Source: Hymenobacter caeli
Lineage (GTDB): Bacteria > Bacteroidota > Bacteroidia > Cytophagales > Hymenobacteraceae
DNA: 64,000 nt
Direction of reading: 5' to 3'
NCBI RefSeq assembly: GCF_013294115.1
Contig: NZ_JABSNP010000023.1
Location: 1 to 64,000, forward strand
A program made the position numbers and the translations under genes. Positions 24,252-32,313 of the stretch are shown in pieces. Numbering within the stretch: position 1 is the stretch's first letter; each line of letters starts with the position of its first letter. A model generated the notes under the pieces. That model was given only the letters and a program-made list of their open reading frames with translations. It was not told the DNA's origin and did no database searches.

Positions 24252-24971
24252 ATGCGAAAAACCACTTTTTATAAGTCAAAAACCACTTTTTATAAGCAGG
24301 TTTTTGTACTACCAGCCTTTGTAGTCCTAGCTGGCTGCCAGTCGGGTTCTGAAAAAGCCGCTGAGGTAGATGCCCAAATTCTGACCAAAGCGGCCGAAAA
24401 GGTGGCCAGCTCTCCCCAGGAAAAAGCCCGCCAGGATGCTTGGAAGACGGCTACTACCCTGCCCCAGGCCCTGTCGCCGGCGGCCGTGGACCTGACCGCC
24501 GGCGTGAAGCAGCTGCTCCCGGCGCAGGGCTACCTGGAATTGGTATCGGCCACCCCGCAAAAGATTGAGCCCGCCCTGGTGCGCCTACCCGGCCTGTGGG
24601 CCTCGCTCAAGCCCAACTACCCGCAGGTGGCCCCCGGCTACCGCATTCCCTTTGAGGCAGTAGTAAAGTGGAAGCCCACCGGCTACCGGCCGGGCGAGCG
24701 GGTGCCGGCCACCATCGCGCTGTACTCGCCCAACGGCCGCGACTCATTGGCCGGCTGGCAGGTGGCCGGGGCCAACCCCAACGTGCCGGGTGCGGAGCGC
24801 TATACCATCAGTGAAATCCGCCCCAATGAGCCGGTGACCGTGCGCGGCACCCTCTACGCCTTCGCTGGCCAAGACCCTTCCCATCACCCGCTGCTGGTGG
24901 TATATCCCTACCACCACGCCAATTCCCTGCCCGACGCCCGGCAGATGGTCACGCTGCCTATTCGGCCCTGA
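24252..24971 (+). CDS. Conjugation-linked lipoprotein with duplicated N-terminal heptad
   Basis: A 239-residue protein. The signal peptide ends with the lipobox LAGC (VVLAGCQSG), so it is a lipoprotein. Before the hydrophobic core the n-region is a 7-codon tandem duplication, KTTFYKS/KTTFYKQ, caused by a 21-bp repeat at 24257-24296. The mature protein is beta-rich (GYRIPFEAVVKWKPTGYRPGERVPATIALYSP) with no recognised family. It sits between traJ and traK in the operon, so it probably belongs to the envelope part of the transfer machine. Confidence 0.7.
   Translation: MRKTTFYKSKTTFYKQVFVLPAFVVLAGCQSGSEKAAEVDAQILTKAAEKVASSPQEKARQDAWKTATTLPQALSPAAVDLTAGVKQLLPAQGYLELVSATPQKIEPALVRLPGLWASLKPNYPQVAPGYRIPFEAVVKWKPTGYRPGERVPATIALYSPNGRDSLAGWQVAGANPNVPGAERYTISEIRPNEPVTVRGTLYAFAGQDPSHHPLLVVYPYHHANSLPDARQMVTLPIRP
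24257..24296 (+). repeat. 21-bp-period tandem duplication in the lipoprotein signal sequence
   Basis: The 19-mer AAAAACCACTTTTTATAAG occurs at 24257-24275 and 24278-24296 without mismatch. Identity at the DNA level, in a region freely able to drift, suggests a recent slippage event. It adds seven residues to the positively charged n-region and keeps the frame. Confidence 0.85.
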
Positions 24972-25019
24972 CCGGGGCAGTCGGGGAGCAAGGTCCCACC
25001 CACTTCATTTCGATTTCTT

Positions 25020-25769
25020 ATGAGCACTGTCAAAGATTTAAACTCCTCCTTCACCACGATGCGCAACGTGGCCCTGGCCTGTGTGCTGGGTCTCATCGTG
25101 GTAGTTATCGGCTCGGGCTTCATGGTGTACCGCACCAATGAAAACGCCGGCCGGCGCGTGTACGTGGTCAGTGCCAACGGCTCGGCGACGGCCCTGGCCC
25201 TGAAAGAAGACGTGCACACTTCCTTCGAGGCCCGCAACCTGGTCAAGTCCTTCATGCAAACCATGTTCGGCCACGACCAATACACCTTCAAGCAACACCT
25301 CGACGCGGCCTTGCCCCTGATTGAGGGGCGCGGGGGCCGCCGCATCTTCGAGGGCTTCACCCAGGGCCAGGTATTGCAGAACTACCAGCGCTACTCGGCC
25401 CGCAACGTGGTGGACGTGGACAGCATCCACCTGAACATGGAGCAGCGGCCCTACTCGGGCGTGGTGTACACCAAGCAGCGCATTTTCATCGGCGACCAGC
25501 AGCGCGAAGCGTTGCCCCTGGCGGCCAAGTTCAACCTGATTGAAACCGACCGCTCCGACGCCAACCCCTACGGGCTGCTCATTACCAACTTCGACTACGT
25601 GGCCTACGCCCCGCCCACATCGCGGGAGGAAAAAGATGCCCTCGAACAGCAGGAGCAGGACCGGCAGCGCCGCCTGAAAGAAGCCGCCGCCGCCCCGATG
25701 GAGCCTAGCCTAAGCCCAGCCGCCGGACAGGCCCCCACTACTCCGGCCCCAATTACCCCGGCGCGCTAG
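25020..25769 (+). CDS. traK: TraK conjugation protein (VirB8-like)
   Basis: A 249-residue protein with an N-terminal membrane anchor (VALACVLGLIVVVIGSGFMVY) followed by a periplasmic domain. YVVSANGSATALAL, EARNLVKSFMQTMFGHDQYTF and YTKQRIFIGDQQREALPL are the TraK family blocks. The tail is Gln/Ala/Pro-rich. VirB8-type proteins nucleate assembly of the inner-membrane complex. No traL-like small gene follows as in Bacteroides; the traN-like gene comes next after 42 bp. Confidence 0.9.
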   Translation: MSTVKDLNSSFTTMRNVALACVLGLIVVVIGSGFMVYRTNENAGRRVYVVSANGSATALALKEDVHTSFEARNLVKSFMQTMFGHDQYTFKQHLDAALPLIEGRGGRRIFEGFTQGQVLQNYQRYSARNVVDVDSIHLNMEQRPYSGVVYTKQRIFIGDQQREALPLAAKFNLIETDRSDANPYGLLITNFDYVAYAPPTSREEKDALEQQEQDRQRRLKEAAAAPMEPSLSPAAGQAPTTPAPITPAR

Positions 25770-25811
25770 TCTCTTTTTCTACTTCTCTACTTTTCCATTT
25801 CTCTCTGTTCA

Positions 25812-26711
25812 ATGCGTATTTTATTGTTCTTTTCCACGCTGCTAGCTACTACCGTAGCCGCCGCGCAGACCCGGCCGCTGCCGCCCAGCCGGCCCATCCC
25901 GGCCGCCGCGGGCCTGGTTGCTTCCGAAAAGCTCCAGGACGTGGCCGTTTCGGATAGCTCCACTACCTACCTGGTTTTTCCTGGCCCCGTGACGCTGGTC
26001 GACGTAGGCATGGTCAATAACTGGCTGGTTAAGATTGAGGGCAACGCCGTGTTCGTGCGCGCCCGCCGCAAGCTGCCCCCGGCCACGCCCATGCTCATCC
26101 GCTTCGGCAGCAAGTACTGGATGGGCCGGCTGGTTTTCGTCAATCGTCCCGTGCTCCAGCTCTACGACTACCAGAACAGCAGCGGCCTGCTCGGGGCCAC
26201 CGGTACCGGCACGGCCGCCGGGGCCGCCCCCAAGAATGAGCTGGCGATGGACAAGGAGCTGGAGAAGAAAAACGAAGTCGAAGGCAAGCTCAGCAAGCTG
26301 CGCAAAGCTCACGAGGAGCACCAGACGGTGGCCGTAGTTGATAACGACCTCGTGCTGTCGCTGGCCAACGTGCGCAATGACAAGGATTTCACCTACCTGC
26401 GCTTCAAGGTCATCAACAAGACAGCTATCGACTACAACGTGGACTTCACGGACTTCCAGCTGGTGGAAAACGCCAAGCAGAAGTTTCTGGCCCGCAAGAA
26501 AAATGAGGCCCGCCGGCCGCTGGCTCCCGCCGGCGGCTCGCCCAACCAGATTATTACCGGCCGCACCACGGGCTACCTGACCTACGCCATTCCGCTGTAC
26601 GCCGCCACCGAGCGCGGCTACCTGGAAGTGACCCTTCGCGAGCTAAACGGGGCCCGCGTGCTGGTGCTGCCGGTGCCGTCGCGGGTCATAAACCGGGCGG
26701 CCACCATTTAA
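25812..26711 (+). CDS. traN: TraN conjugation protein (VirB9-like, DUF4138)
   Basis: A 299-residue secreted protein with signal peptide ILLFFSTLLATTVAAAQ. The first domain has TTYLVFPGPVTLVDVGM and VFVRARRKLPPATPMLI, a VirB9-like start; the second (VLSLANVRNDKDFTYLRFKV... and GYLTYAIPLYAAT) fits the DUF4138 C-terminal domain. A charged linker with a short coiled coil joins them. It should form the outer-membrane ring with TraM. In Bacteroides elements traM precedes traN; here the order is inverted. Confidence 0.85.
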   Translation: MRILLFFSTLLATTVAAAQTRPLPPSRPIPAAAGLVASEKLQDVAVSDSSTTYLVFPGPVTLVDVGMVNNWLVKIEGNAVFVRARRKLPPATPMLIRFGSKYWMGRLVFVNRPVLQLYDYQNSSGLLGATGTGTAAGAAPKNELAMDKELEKKNEVEGKLSKLRKAHEEHQTVAVVDNDLVLSLANVRNDKDFTYLRFKVINKTAIDYNVDFTDFQLVENAKQKFLARKKNEARRPLAPAGGSPNQIITGRTTGYLTYAIPLYAATERGYLEVTLRELNGARVLVLPVPSRVINRAATI

Positions 26712-26729
26712 GCTTTCACGCTATTCTCT

Positions 26730-28130
26730 ATGGAACCGCTCCACCCCCAAACCCCGCCCACCCCGCCCCAGGAAGCCGACGGGCACGACGACTACCACGA
26801 GGAAGAAGCCGCGCCCGCCGCCCGTCACTCGGCTCCGCCGGCTAAGCCCACGCCCACTGAGCTGCTGCGCAAGTTCTGGCTGCCGCTGGCTGGCTTCATC
26901 GTTCTACTCACCGTCGGTGGCCTCGCGCTCTGGCTGCGCACCGCCACGCAGCAGGCCCAGGCCAACCCCGAGCCGGTGGCAGCTACTTCGGCCAATATCG
27001 AGCCCAGCATTGCCGCCCCGGAAACCGCGCCCGCCCCGGAAACCGTGTCGCCTTCGGCGCAGCTGGAAGCCCAGCGCCGCGCCGAGCAGGACGCCCGCAG
27101 CCTGCCGGCCGGCCCCAACTCGGATGAGGTGGTCAGCGCCTTCGCGGTAGACACGGCCCAGGCCGGCGCGCGTCGCCGGCTGGCCCGCCAGCGGGCCGCC
27201 GCGGCCAGCACCCAGCGCGCGGAAGCCGCTCGTTTAGCGGCCGCCAACGTTGATACCGTGGAAACCACGGTGCAGGACCCCAACACGGGCCTGTACCGCG
27301 CGGCCACCGTGCTGGTGCCGCGCCGTCGCGCCGGCAGCCCCGGCCCCACCGGCACCCGCGCCGGCGGCCGGGGCGGGGCGGCGCTGCCCGCCAAGGACAC
27401 CGATGGCACTCCCTTCGAAACCGACCCCGACGTGCTGCGGATGCTGGCCGCCTCTTCTCAAACCACCCGCGACACCTACGAAAAGACCACCGGCAAGCGC
27501 TACCGCGACCCCGATGCGGCCCTGGCCATGCTGGCCGCCCGCTCGGGCAAAGCCGCCGCTAGCGTGCCGGGACTGGATGGCTTTTTCACGGTGAAAGTGG
27601 GCAGCAATGCCCGAGTAGCAGCCGGGGCGCAACCCGAGCAGCTCACGCCGGACGTGTTTTTCAAGTGCGTCATCAACGGCGAGCAGAAAGTGCGCACGGG
27701 CTCCGTGGTGCTGCTGCGCCTGCTGGAAGACGCGGTGGTGAGCGGGGTTACGTTTCCCAAGAACATGGTCTTCGCCTCGGTGGCCAGCGTGGGGGCCAAC
27801 AACGTGACGCTGGCCGTCAACCGCCTCGGGGCTACCCGCGTGCAGGCCGACATCTTCGACTTCAACTACATGCCCGGCATCATGATTGACCCGGTGAAGA
27901 AGGTGGCCAAGGATGCGAATTACGCCGGCCAGTCGCTGCAGCAGCAGTCCACCCAGGAAATCAGCACGGCCATCGACCGCTCCGCTTCAGCGGCCAACTC
28001 GGTGGTGGGCGTGGGCGGCCGGCTGGCCACCACACTGCTCGCGCGGCCCCGCACCCGCACCAAGCTCCGCGACGTGCTACTGCCCGACGGCTACCCCATT
28101 CTGATTACGACGGCCGGGGCCGCGCGCTAA
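26730..28130 (+). CDS. traM: TraM conjugation protein (VirB10-like)
   Basis: A 466-residue protein. Its acidic cytoplasmic N-terminus is followed by one membrane helix (WLPLAGFIVLLTVGGLALWL, ~50-69), a long Ala/Pro/Arg linker and a C-terminal beta domain (FFKCVINGEQKVRTGSVVLLRL, VFASVASVGANNVTLAVNRL, ADIFDFNYMPGIMIDP), the Bacteroidetes TraM/VirB10 core. It spans both membranes and couples TraG activity to the outer ring. It starts 18 bp after traN. Confidence 0.86.
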   Translation: MEPLHPQTPPTPPQEADGHDDYHEEEAAPAARHSAPPAKPTPTELLRKFWLPLAGFIVLLTVGGLALWLRTATQQAQANPEPVAATSANIEPSIAAPETAPAPETVSPSAQLEAQRRAEQDARSLPAGPNSDEVVSAFAVDTAQAGARRRLARQRAAAASTQRAEAARLAAANVDTVETTVQDPNTGLYRAATVLVPRRRAGSPGPTGTRAGGRGGAALPAKDTDGTPFETDPDVLRMLAASSQTTRDTYEKTTGKRYRDPDAALAMLAARSGKAAASVPGLDGFFTVKVGSNARVAAGAQPEQLTPDVFFKCVINGEQKVRTGSVVLLRLLEDAVVSGVTFPKNMVFASVASVGANNVTLAVNRLGATRVQADIFDFNYMPGIMIDPVKKVAKDANYAGQSLQQQSTQEISTAIDRSASAANSVVGVGGRLATTLLARPRTRTKLRDVLLPDGYPILITTAGAAR

Positions 28131-28152
28131 TCTTCACCCTTCACGCTTCGTT

Positions 28153-29040
28153 ATGAAAAAGCTTCTTTTGCCCATCGGGGTGGCGCTGCTGTCGCTGGCC
28201 CCGACCTTACCAGCGCAGGCGCAGGTCGTCATGAATGACCCGCTGCACATGGGCGTGCACATCGGCGAGTTTGCCAAGCACTTGCAGCAGTGGTCCACCA
28301 CGGTGCAGAACTATCAGGTGGTGAAAGATGCCAAGGGCATCGCCTCGGTCACCAAGGACCTTACCGGCGAGGTAAAAGACCTGACCTCGCAGGGGCTGGA
28401 CTTGCAGCGCGAGATTCAGGCCGACCTGCGCAAGGTGCAGAGCATTCAGGACCTGCGCCTGGCTAATCCGCAGCAGCTTTTCGCCCGGGCGCTGGCCATG
28501 GCGGGCTCGTCGAGCGGCACCAGCTACATGCCAAATTTCCAGAAGGCGCAGCGCCTGCGCATTGCCCTGGAAAATCACCATCCCCAGCAGGACATCGAAA
28601 CGGTGTACTCGGTGTTTTCGCGCCTCGGCGACGGGGGCAATGCCAACGAGCGAATGAGCTCGACCACCTACCAGTCGCGGCGCGAAGAGGCGGCCGTTTC
28701 GGGCTACGCCTACGAGGAGATGGTGCAGAAAAAGAAGATTGCTACCGCCTTCGACTACTACAAGATTGCCGACGAGATGACCCAGCAGAGCATTGAGCTG
28801 AACGCCACCCTGAAGAATCCCGGCCGCTACGCCATGACCGAGGGCGAGCGCATGACGGCCCTCAACAGCTCGAACGACAACATGATAAAGGCCATGCAGC
28901 TGCGCCAGGAAGGCGACCGGCTCATGGCCGAATCGCAGCAGAAAGGCCCGGCCCGCGCGGCGGCCGAAACGGTGTACTCGGACGTGCTGGTACAGAACTC
29001 CCTCATTCAGCTCGACCGGCAGCGGCGGGCCCGGCACTAA
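28153..29040 (+). CDS. Secreted helical conjugation protein (TraI/VirB5-like)
   Basis: A 295-residue protein with signal peptide LLLPIGVALLSLAPTLPAQAQ. The mature part is helical and resembles the TraI (DUF4141)/TrbJ/VirB5 type: VVMNDPLHMGVHIGEFAKHLQQW at the start, a coiled segment DLTSQGLDLQREIQADLRKV, and a Gln-rich C-terminus. VirB5 proteins sit at the pilus tip. Bacteroides traI lies before traJ; here it comes late in the operon. The stop is directly followed by the ATG of the next gene. Confidence 0.68.
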   Translation: MKKLLLPIGVALLSLAPTLPAQAQVVMNDPLHMGVHIGEFAKHLQQWSTTVQNYQVVKDAKGIASVTKDLTGEVKDLTSQGLDLQREIQADLRKVQSIQDLRLANPQQLFARALAMAGSSSGTSYMPNFQKAQRLRIALENHHPQQDIETVYSVFSRLGDGGNANERMSSTTYQSRREEAAVSGYAYEEMVQKKKIATAFDYYKIADEMTQQSIELNATLKNPGRYAMTEGERMTALNSSNDNMIKAMQLRQEGDRLMAESQQKGPARAAAETVYSDVLVQNSLIQLDRQRRARH

Positions 29041-29574
29041 ATGAAAAAGATACTTTGGCTGCTCTTGCTCGCCGGGGCCACCACTCGGCCAGCCCTGGCC
29101 CAGCGCCACATCAAGCACATTTCCACCCTGAGCGCTCAGCTCGGCCGCACGGAGCAAGGCGACTATTACGAGCTGGGCTATTCCACTTTCCTAACCAACC
29201 GCACGGCCTTGCGCATTGGCGGCCTTTATGAAAGAGGCTCCCTGGGGATAGCGGGCAACTATTCGTCGTATGGCGGCCGGGTGTTCATCGCGCCGCAACT
29301 GCTGCACCTAGGGGAGTTTGCCTACCTGCACCTGCTACTGGGCGGGGCCGGCAACTACGAGTTTGGCGGTGAGCAGCCCACCGTCGATGGCCTCGGCACT
29401 GAGCGCCGCCAGCGCTTTACCTACGGCCCCCAGGCCGGGGCCGAAGCCGATTTCTTTCTCGGCAACCGGGCTTCGGTGGTCGCCACGGCCACCAAAGGCT
29501 ACCTGTTCAATAACCCGCTGATTGACCGCTGGCCCGGTTATGCTGGCGTGGGCCTACGCTACCACTTCCGCTAG
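29041..29574 (+). CDS. traO: TraO conjugation protein
   Basis: A 177-residue secreted barrel-like protein. Signal peptide ILWLLLLAGATTRPALAQ, then QLGRTEQGDYYELGYSTFLT, LRIGGLYERGS, and a C-terminal Tyr/Gly-rich strand set ending GVGLRYHFR, a typical outer-membrane terminal strand. This is the TraO layout. It is the last gene of the tra operon and is followed by a strong bidirectional terminator. Confidence 0.78.
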   Translation: MKKILWLLLLAGATTRPALAQRHIKHISTLSAQLGRTEQGDYYELGYSTFLTNRTALRIGGLYERGSLGIAGNYSSYGGRVFIAPQLLHLGEFAYLHLLLGGAGNYEFGGEQPTVDGLGTERRQRFTYGPQAGAEADFFLGNRASVVATATKGYLFNNPLIDRWPGYAGVGLRYHFR

Positions 29575-29596
29575 CGGCCCGCGCGGATACCCCCTT

Positions 29597-29641
29597 AAAC
29601 AAGAAAGCCCGACCAGTTAAACTGGCCGGGCTTTCTTGTTT
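29597..29641 (+). terminator. Terminator at the end of the tra operon
   Basis: A long hairpin with arms AAACAAGAAAGCCCG-CCAGTT and its complement, loop AA, ending in TTTCTTGTTT, lies 23 bp after traO. The A/T flanks make it usable from both sides, and the convergent gene 29651-29911 ends just beyond it. Confidence 0.85.
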
Positions 29642-29650
29642 ATAAGGTTT

Positions 29651-29911
29651 TTAGGCAGCCTTGGCTAACTCCTGCTGGATGCGCTGGAGCAGTTGCGGGC
29701 GGGATTCTGGACAAATTTTAACGGTGAAGATGTCGGTGTACTGGCAAAACAATGTTGGGTCGGCGGCCTGAATGGCCTGGTCCCAAATCGCATCGGTAGC
29801 AGCAGGGGGAATTTGGAGGAAGGGTTGTAACTCTTCTTGAATGAGCCGACTCACCAGCGCCTGCACGGTAGGGCTAAGGCTGGAGAACGAGCGGTATGGA
29901 CTCGCAATCAT
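29651..29911 (-). CDS. Hypothetical small protein
   Basis: An 86-residue product: VQALVSRLIQEELQPFLQ helix, AIWDQAIQAADPTLF, a strand FTVKICPESRPQL and a final helix. No family is recognised. It starts at an ATG after TATAATTA and ends at the shared terminator. Short length makes coding status moderately certain. Confidence 0.5.
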   Translation of the reverse strand: MIASPYRSFSSLSPTVQALVSRLIQEELQPFLQIPPAATDAIWDQAIQAADPTLFCQYTDIFTVKICPESRPQLLQRIQQELAKAA

Positions 29912-30385
29912 TAATTATAACTTCAAGGAAAAGGGATAGGGACATCTCAGAATATGCCGTGGGCAAAAACAGCCCCCTCAGCCAGCCGGGCAAAAATGCG
30001 CGGCGGCAGCTAGTGCGCCCAATGAGGCAGGCGGGCTATGAAAGGGGAATCAGGTCAGCATGCCCACAAACAGGGCGGGGCGCTGGTGAATAGGCAGCCG
30101 CATGCGGACCACCGGGGTCGGCCAGTTGACTCTGGGGACCGAGTACCAGCGGTAACTACAGAAACAGTGGAACTCCAACGCCATTATATCCGGCAACCGC
30201 ATTAGGGCCACAAAGCTAGACAATACGGTAAGAAATGGGCCTTGTTTCCGCTATTTCGCCCATTTTTCATCAGATAAACAGCCTTTTTGACTAGTTGCCA
30301 AGCCCACTAAAATCTGAGTGCCATCTAATCTGGGTTACGTGCTACGAACCAGCAGCCTCGCCAATAAGCTGCCCTGCCTAGTAGG
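29912..30385. other. Gene-poor spacer with one weak minus-strand frame
   Basis: No convincing gene is visible. A 50-residue minus-strand frame at 30050-30202 (MRLPDIMALEFHCFCSYRWY...) has somewhat protein-like composition but no recognisable family, ribosome-binding site or promoter. The part near 30386 is moderately AT-rich. The end could contain decayed material between the transfer region and the Fic gene. Confidence 0.4.
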
Positions 30386-31855
30386 TTACCAACGCAGCTG
30401 CGACGACACCTCCGTAAAGGCATTCTGCTCTTCCAACTGTGCTTTTACTGCCTCATAAGAAGCGGGCTGCAAGTCCGCCACGAATTGCTGGGCCCCGCTC
30501 AGCATGCGGATGTACAAACTGGGGTCACTTTGCCGACTTAGCCGGCGCAGGGCATCCAGGTAGCCTTCGCGGGCATGGGTGGTGACGATGATGCGGCACT
30601 GGTCGGCGCTGACCAACTCGGCATTCATCATCAGGCGGGCCAGGCGGCCGTTGCCATCGTCAAACGGATGCACTTCGCTGATGAGAAACATCATGAACAT
30701 GGCCCGCGCTAGCGGCTCGCTCAGGCTGCGGTAGAGCTTGTAGCCCTCGTGCAGGGTACCGCGCACCAGACCGGGGTCCACGAAGCTGGTCAGGCCGGCC
30801 TGGTTGGCGTATTCTTTCCATTGGCCGGGACGCTTGTCGGGGCGGGCGCGCATGAGCTGAGCGTGCCGCCGCTGCAAAATGGCCAGCAGGTCCTCGGCCG
30901 ACTGCGGGACTACGCGCATCTCAGCCACGTTGCTGCACAGCTGGTAGGTGCTCAGCACGTCGTGCGAATCGGCGTGCCGGCCACCCACCAACTGGCCGGT
31001 TTCCACGATGCGGTGCGCCTCATCCACCTGAAATTCGGTGCCTTCAATGAAGTTGGAGAAGTAGGCCTCGAAGAATGCCACGGTGTAGAAGGGGGGCGCC
31101 ACGGGCGCGGGGTCCGGCCGCCGCGGCAGCACCGCCGCGTGCAGCGCACTGAGCAGCGTAGTAAACAGCGCCAACCGGCCGGCATCGAAGGGCAGCCCCA
31201 GCGCGCGGGCCCGGGCCACCGGGGAAGTCAGGATTTTGCTAGACTGGGTGGTCAGGAGCGCGCCCACGATGCGTTGCAGCACCGCCAGCTCGGTGGGCCA
31301 CTCCAGGGCCGCCGCCACTTCGCGGGCCTGGTCGCGCAGGGCGTTCAAGCCTTCCTCGCCCCGGATGCGCAGCACCATTTCCAAGCGCTCCTCTACGTTC
31401 TCCAGCGGCAGTGCTTTGCTTACCCCACCTTTCCGAACGCGGGCCGGCTGCAGGTTTTCCAGCAGGCCCCGGGCCTCCGACGCGAACAGCAGGCTACCGT
31501 CCCCAAAGGGCGCATCGCCCGGCAACGGGGCCGGCCCTTCCAATAGATGCACTACCAGCCCCGGCAGGGTCACGTTGTGGGTGTACTTATAGGTCAAAAA
31601 CAGGTGCCCGTCGGCTGTGGGCTGGCCCTCCAACTGCGAGCGGTGGCTGATGAGCGCGCCCGGAAACAGGTGCTGCACCACCGGCAGCCAGTTCTTGCGA
31701 ATCAGCACTTCCGGTGCGGTAGCTAAATCCGACGAGTAGATGCGGGAGGCCACCTCGCGCAGCTCACCGCGCTGACGGGCACTCCGAATCTGCCGGTTCA
31801 GAGTCGGGTCAGAAGTGCTGAATACCAACAGAGGCCAGCGTACATTTTTTTCCAT
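30386..31855 (-). CDS. Fic family protein with AbiEi-like N-terminal domain
   Basis: A 489-residue protein. The N-terminal ~55-60 residues (RQIRSARQRGELREVASRIYSSD, then LFPGALISHRSQL) match the winged-helix/AbiEi antitoxin-type pattern of starting HTH plus SH.S.L. The Fic domain has the complete active motif HPFDDGNGRLAR (His396, Glu/Asp-free GNGR), so AMP- or other NMP-transfer is expected. The auto-inhibitory motif SNFIEG (S267, E271, G272) lies N-terminal to it, as in class II Fic proteins. The fusion suggests self-control or DNA-binding autoregulation. An AT-rich promoter region lies at 31856-31980. Confidence 0.85.
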   Translation of the reverse strand: MEKNVRWPLLVFSTSDPTLNRQIRSARQRGELREVASRIYSSDLATAPEVLIRKNWLPVVQHLFPGALISHRSQLEGQPTADGHLFLTYKYTHNVTLPGLVVHLLEGPAPLPGDAPFGDGSLLFASEARGLLENLQPARVRKGGVSKALPLENVEERLEMVLRIRGEEGLNALRDQAREVAAALEWPTELAVLQRIVGALLTTQSSKILTSPVARARALGLPFDAGRLALFTTLLSALHAAVLPRRPDPAPVAPPFYTVAFFEAYFSNFIEGTEFQVDEAHRIVETGQLVGGRHADSHDVLSTYQLCSNVAEMRVVPQSAEDLLAILQRRHAQLMRARPDKRPGQWKEYANQAGLTSFVDPGLVRGTLHEGYKLYRSLSEPLARAMFMMFLISEVHPFDDGNGRLARLMMNAELVSADQCRIIVTTHAREGYLDALRRLSRQSDPSLYIRMLSGAQQFVADLQPASYEAVKAQLEEQNAFTEVSSQLRW

Positions 31856-31983
31856 TAAGGCGTGTTAAAGGAGCCAAGGTGTTAAATTTATTATTTTAAA
31901 CGTGGATTTTTACGATTTTATTTAGATTAAGAACAGGCCGGCGCACACAATAGTTATCGGGCGTTCGTAGCAAAAAAGCCTCC

Positions 31984-32301
31984 CGCCACGATGCCCCCAT
32001 AGTGGCCCTGGCCGACGTGGGCGTTGTGATGGGCGGCCTCAACTCAGACGCCACCATCGAAACGGCCGACGTGATGATTCAGACCGACCACCCGAGCAAG
32101 ATTGCCACCGCCCGCCGCATCGCCGTGGCCACGCATACCGTCGTCTGGCAAAACATCTGGCTGGCCTTCGCCGTGAAAGCCGTGGTGCTGGCCCTCGGGG
32201 CCGGCGGCCCGGCCACCATGTGGGAAGCCATCTTTGCCGACGTGGGGGTAGCGTTGCTCGCTATTCTCAACGCCGTGCGCATCCTACACATGAAATTTTA
32301 A
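31984..32301 (+). pseudogene. 5'-truncated metal P-type ATPase (CadA/ZntA-like C-terminus)
   Basis: The remaining ~105 codons start at about HDAPIVALADVGVVMGG and continue through SDATIETADVMIQTD and ATARRIAVATHTVVWQNIW to ILHMKF. This is the end of the phosphorylation/hinge region plus the last membrane pair of Zn/Cd/Pb P1B ATPases. The upstream ~600 codons (membrane, phosphorylation site) are missing and the homology begins abruptly at ~31984-31990 after an AT-rich intergenic stretch. A GTG at 32002 could allow translation of a remnant, but no transport function is possible. Confidence 0.85.
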
Positions 32302-32313
32302 CTTTCCGGCTTT

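Noticed and set aside
24257..24296. Direct repeats as a CRISPR-like array
   Set aside because: Only two copies with 2-bp spacing, inside a coding signal peptide. No CRISPR array was seen anywhere in the window.
30050..30202. 50-residue minus-strand ORF between the tra region and the Fic gene
   Set aside because: No ribosome-binding site, promoter or homology could be recognised; kept only as a remark on the spacer.
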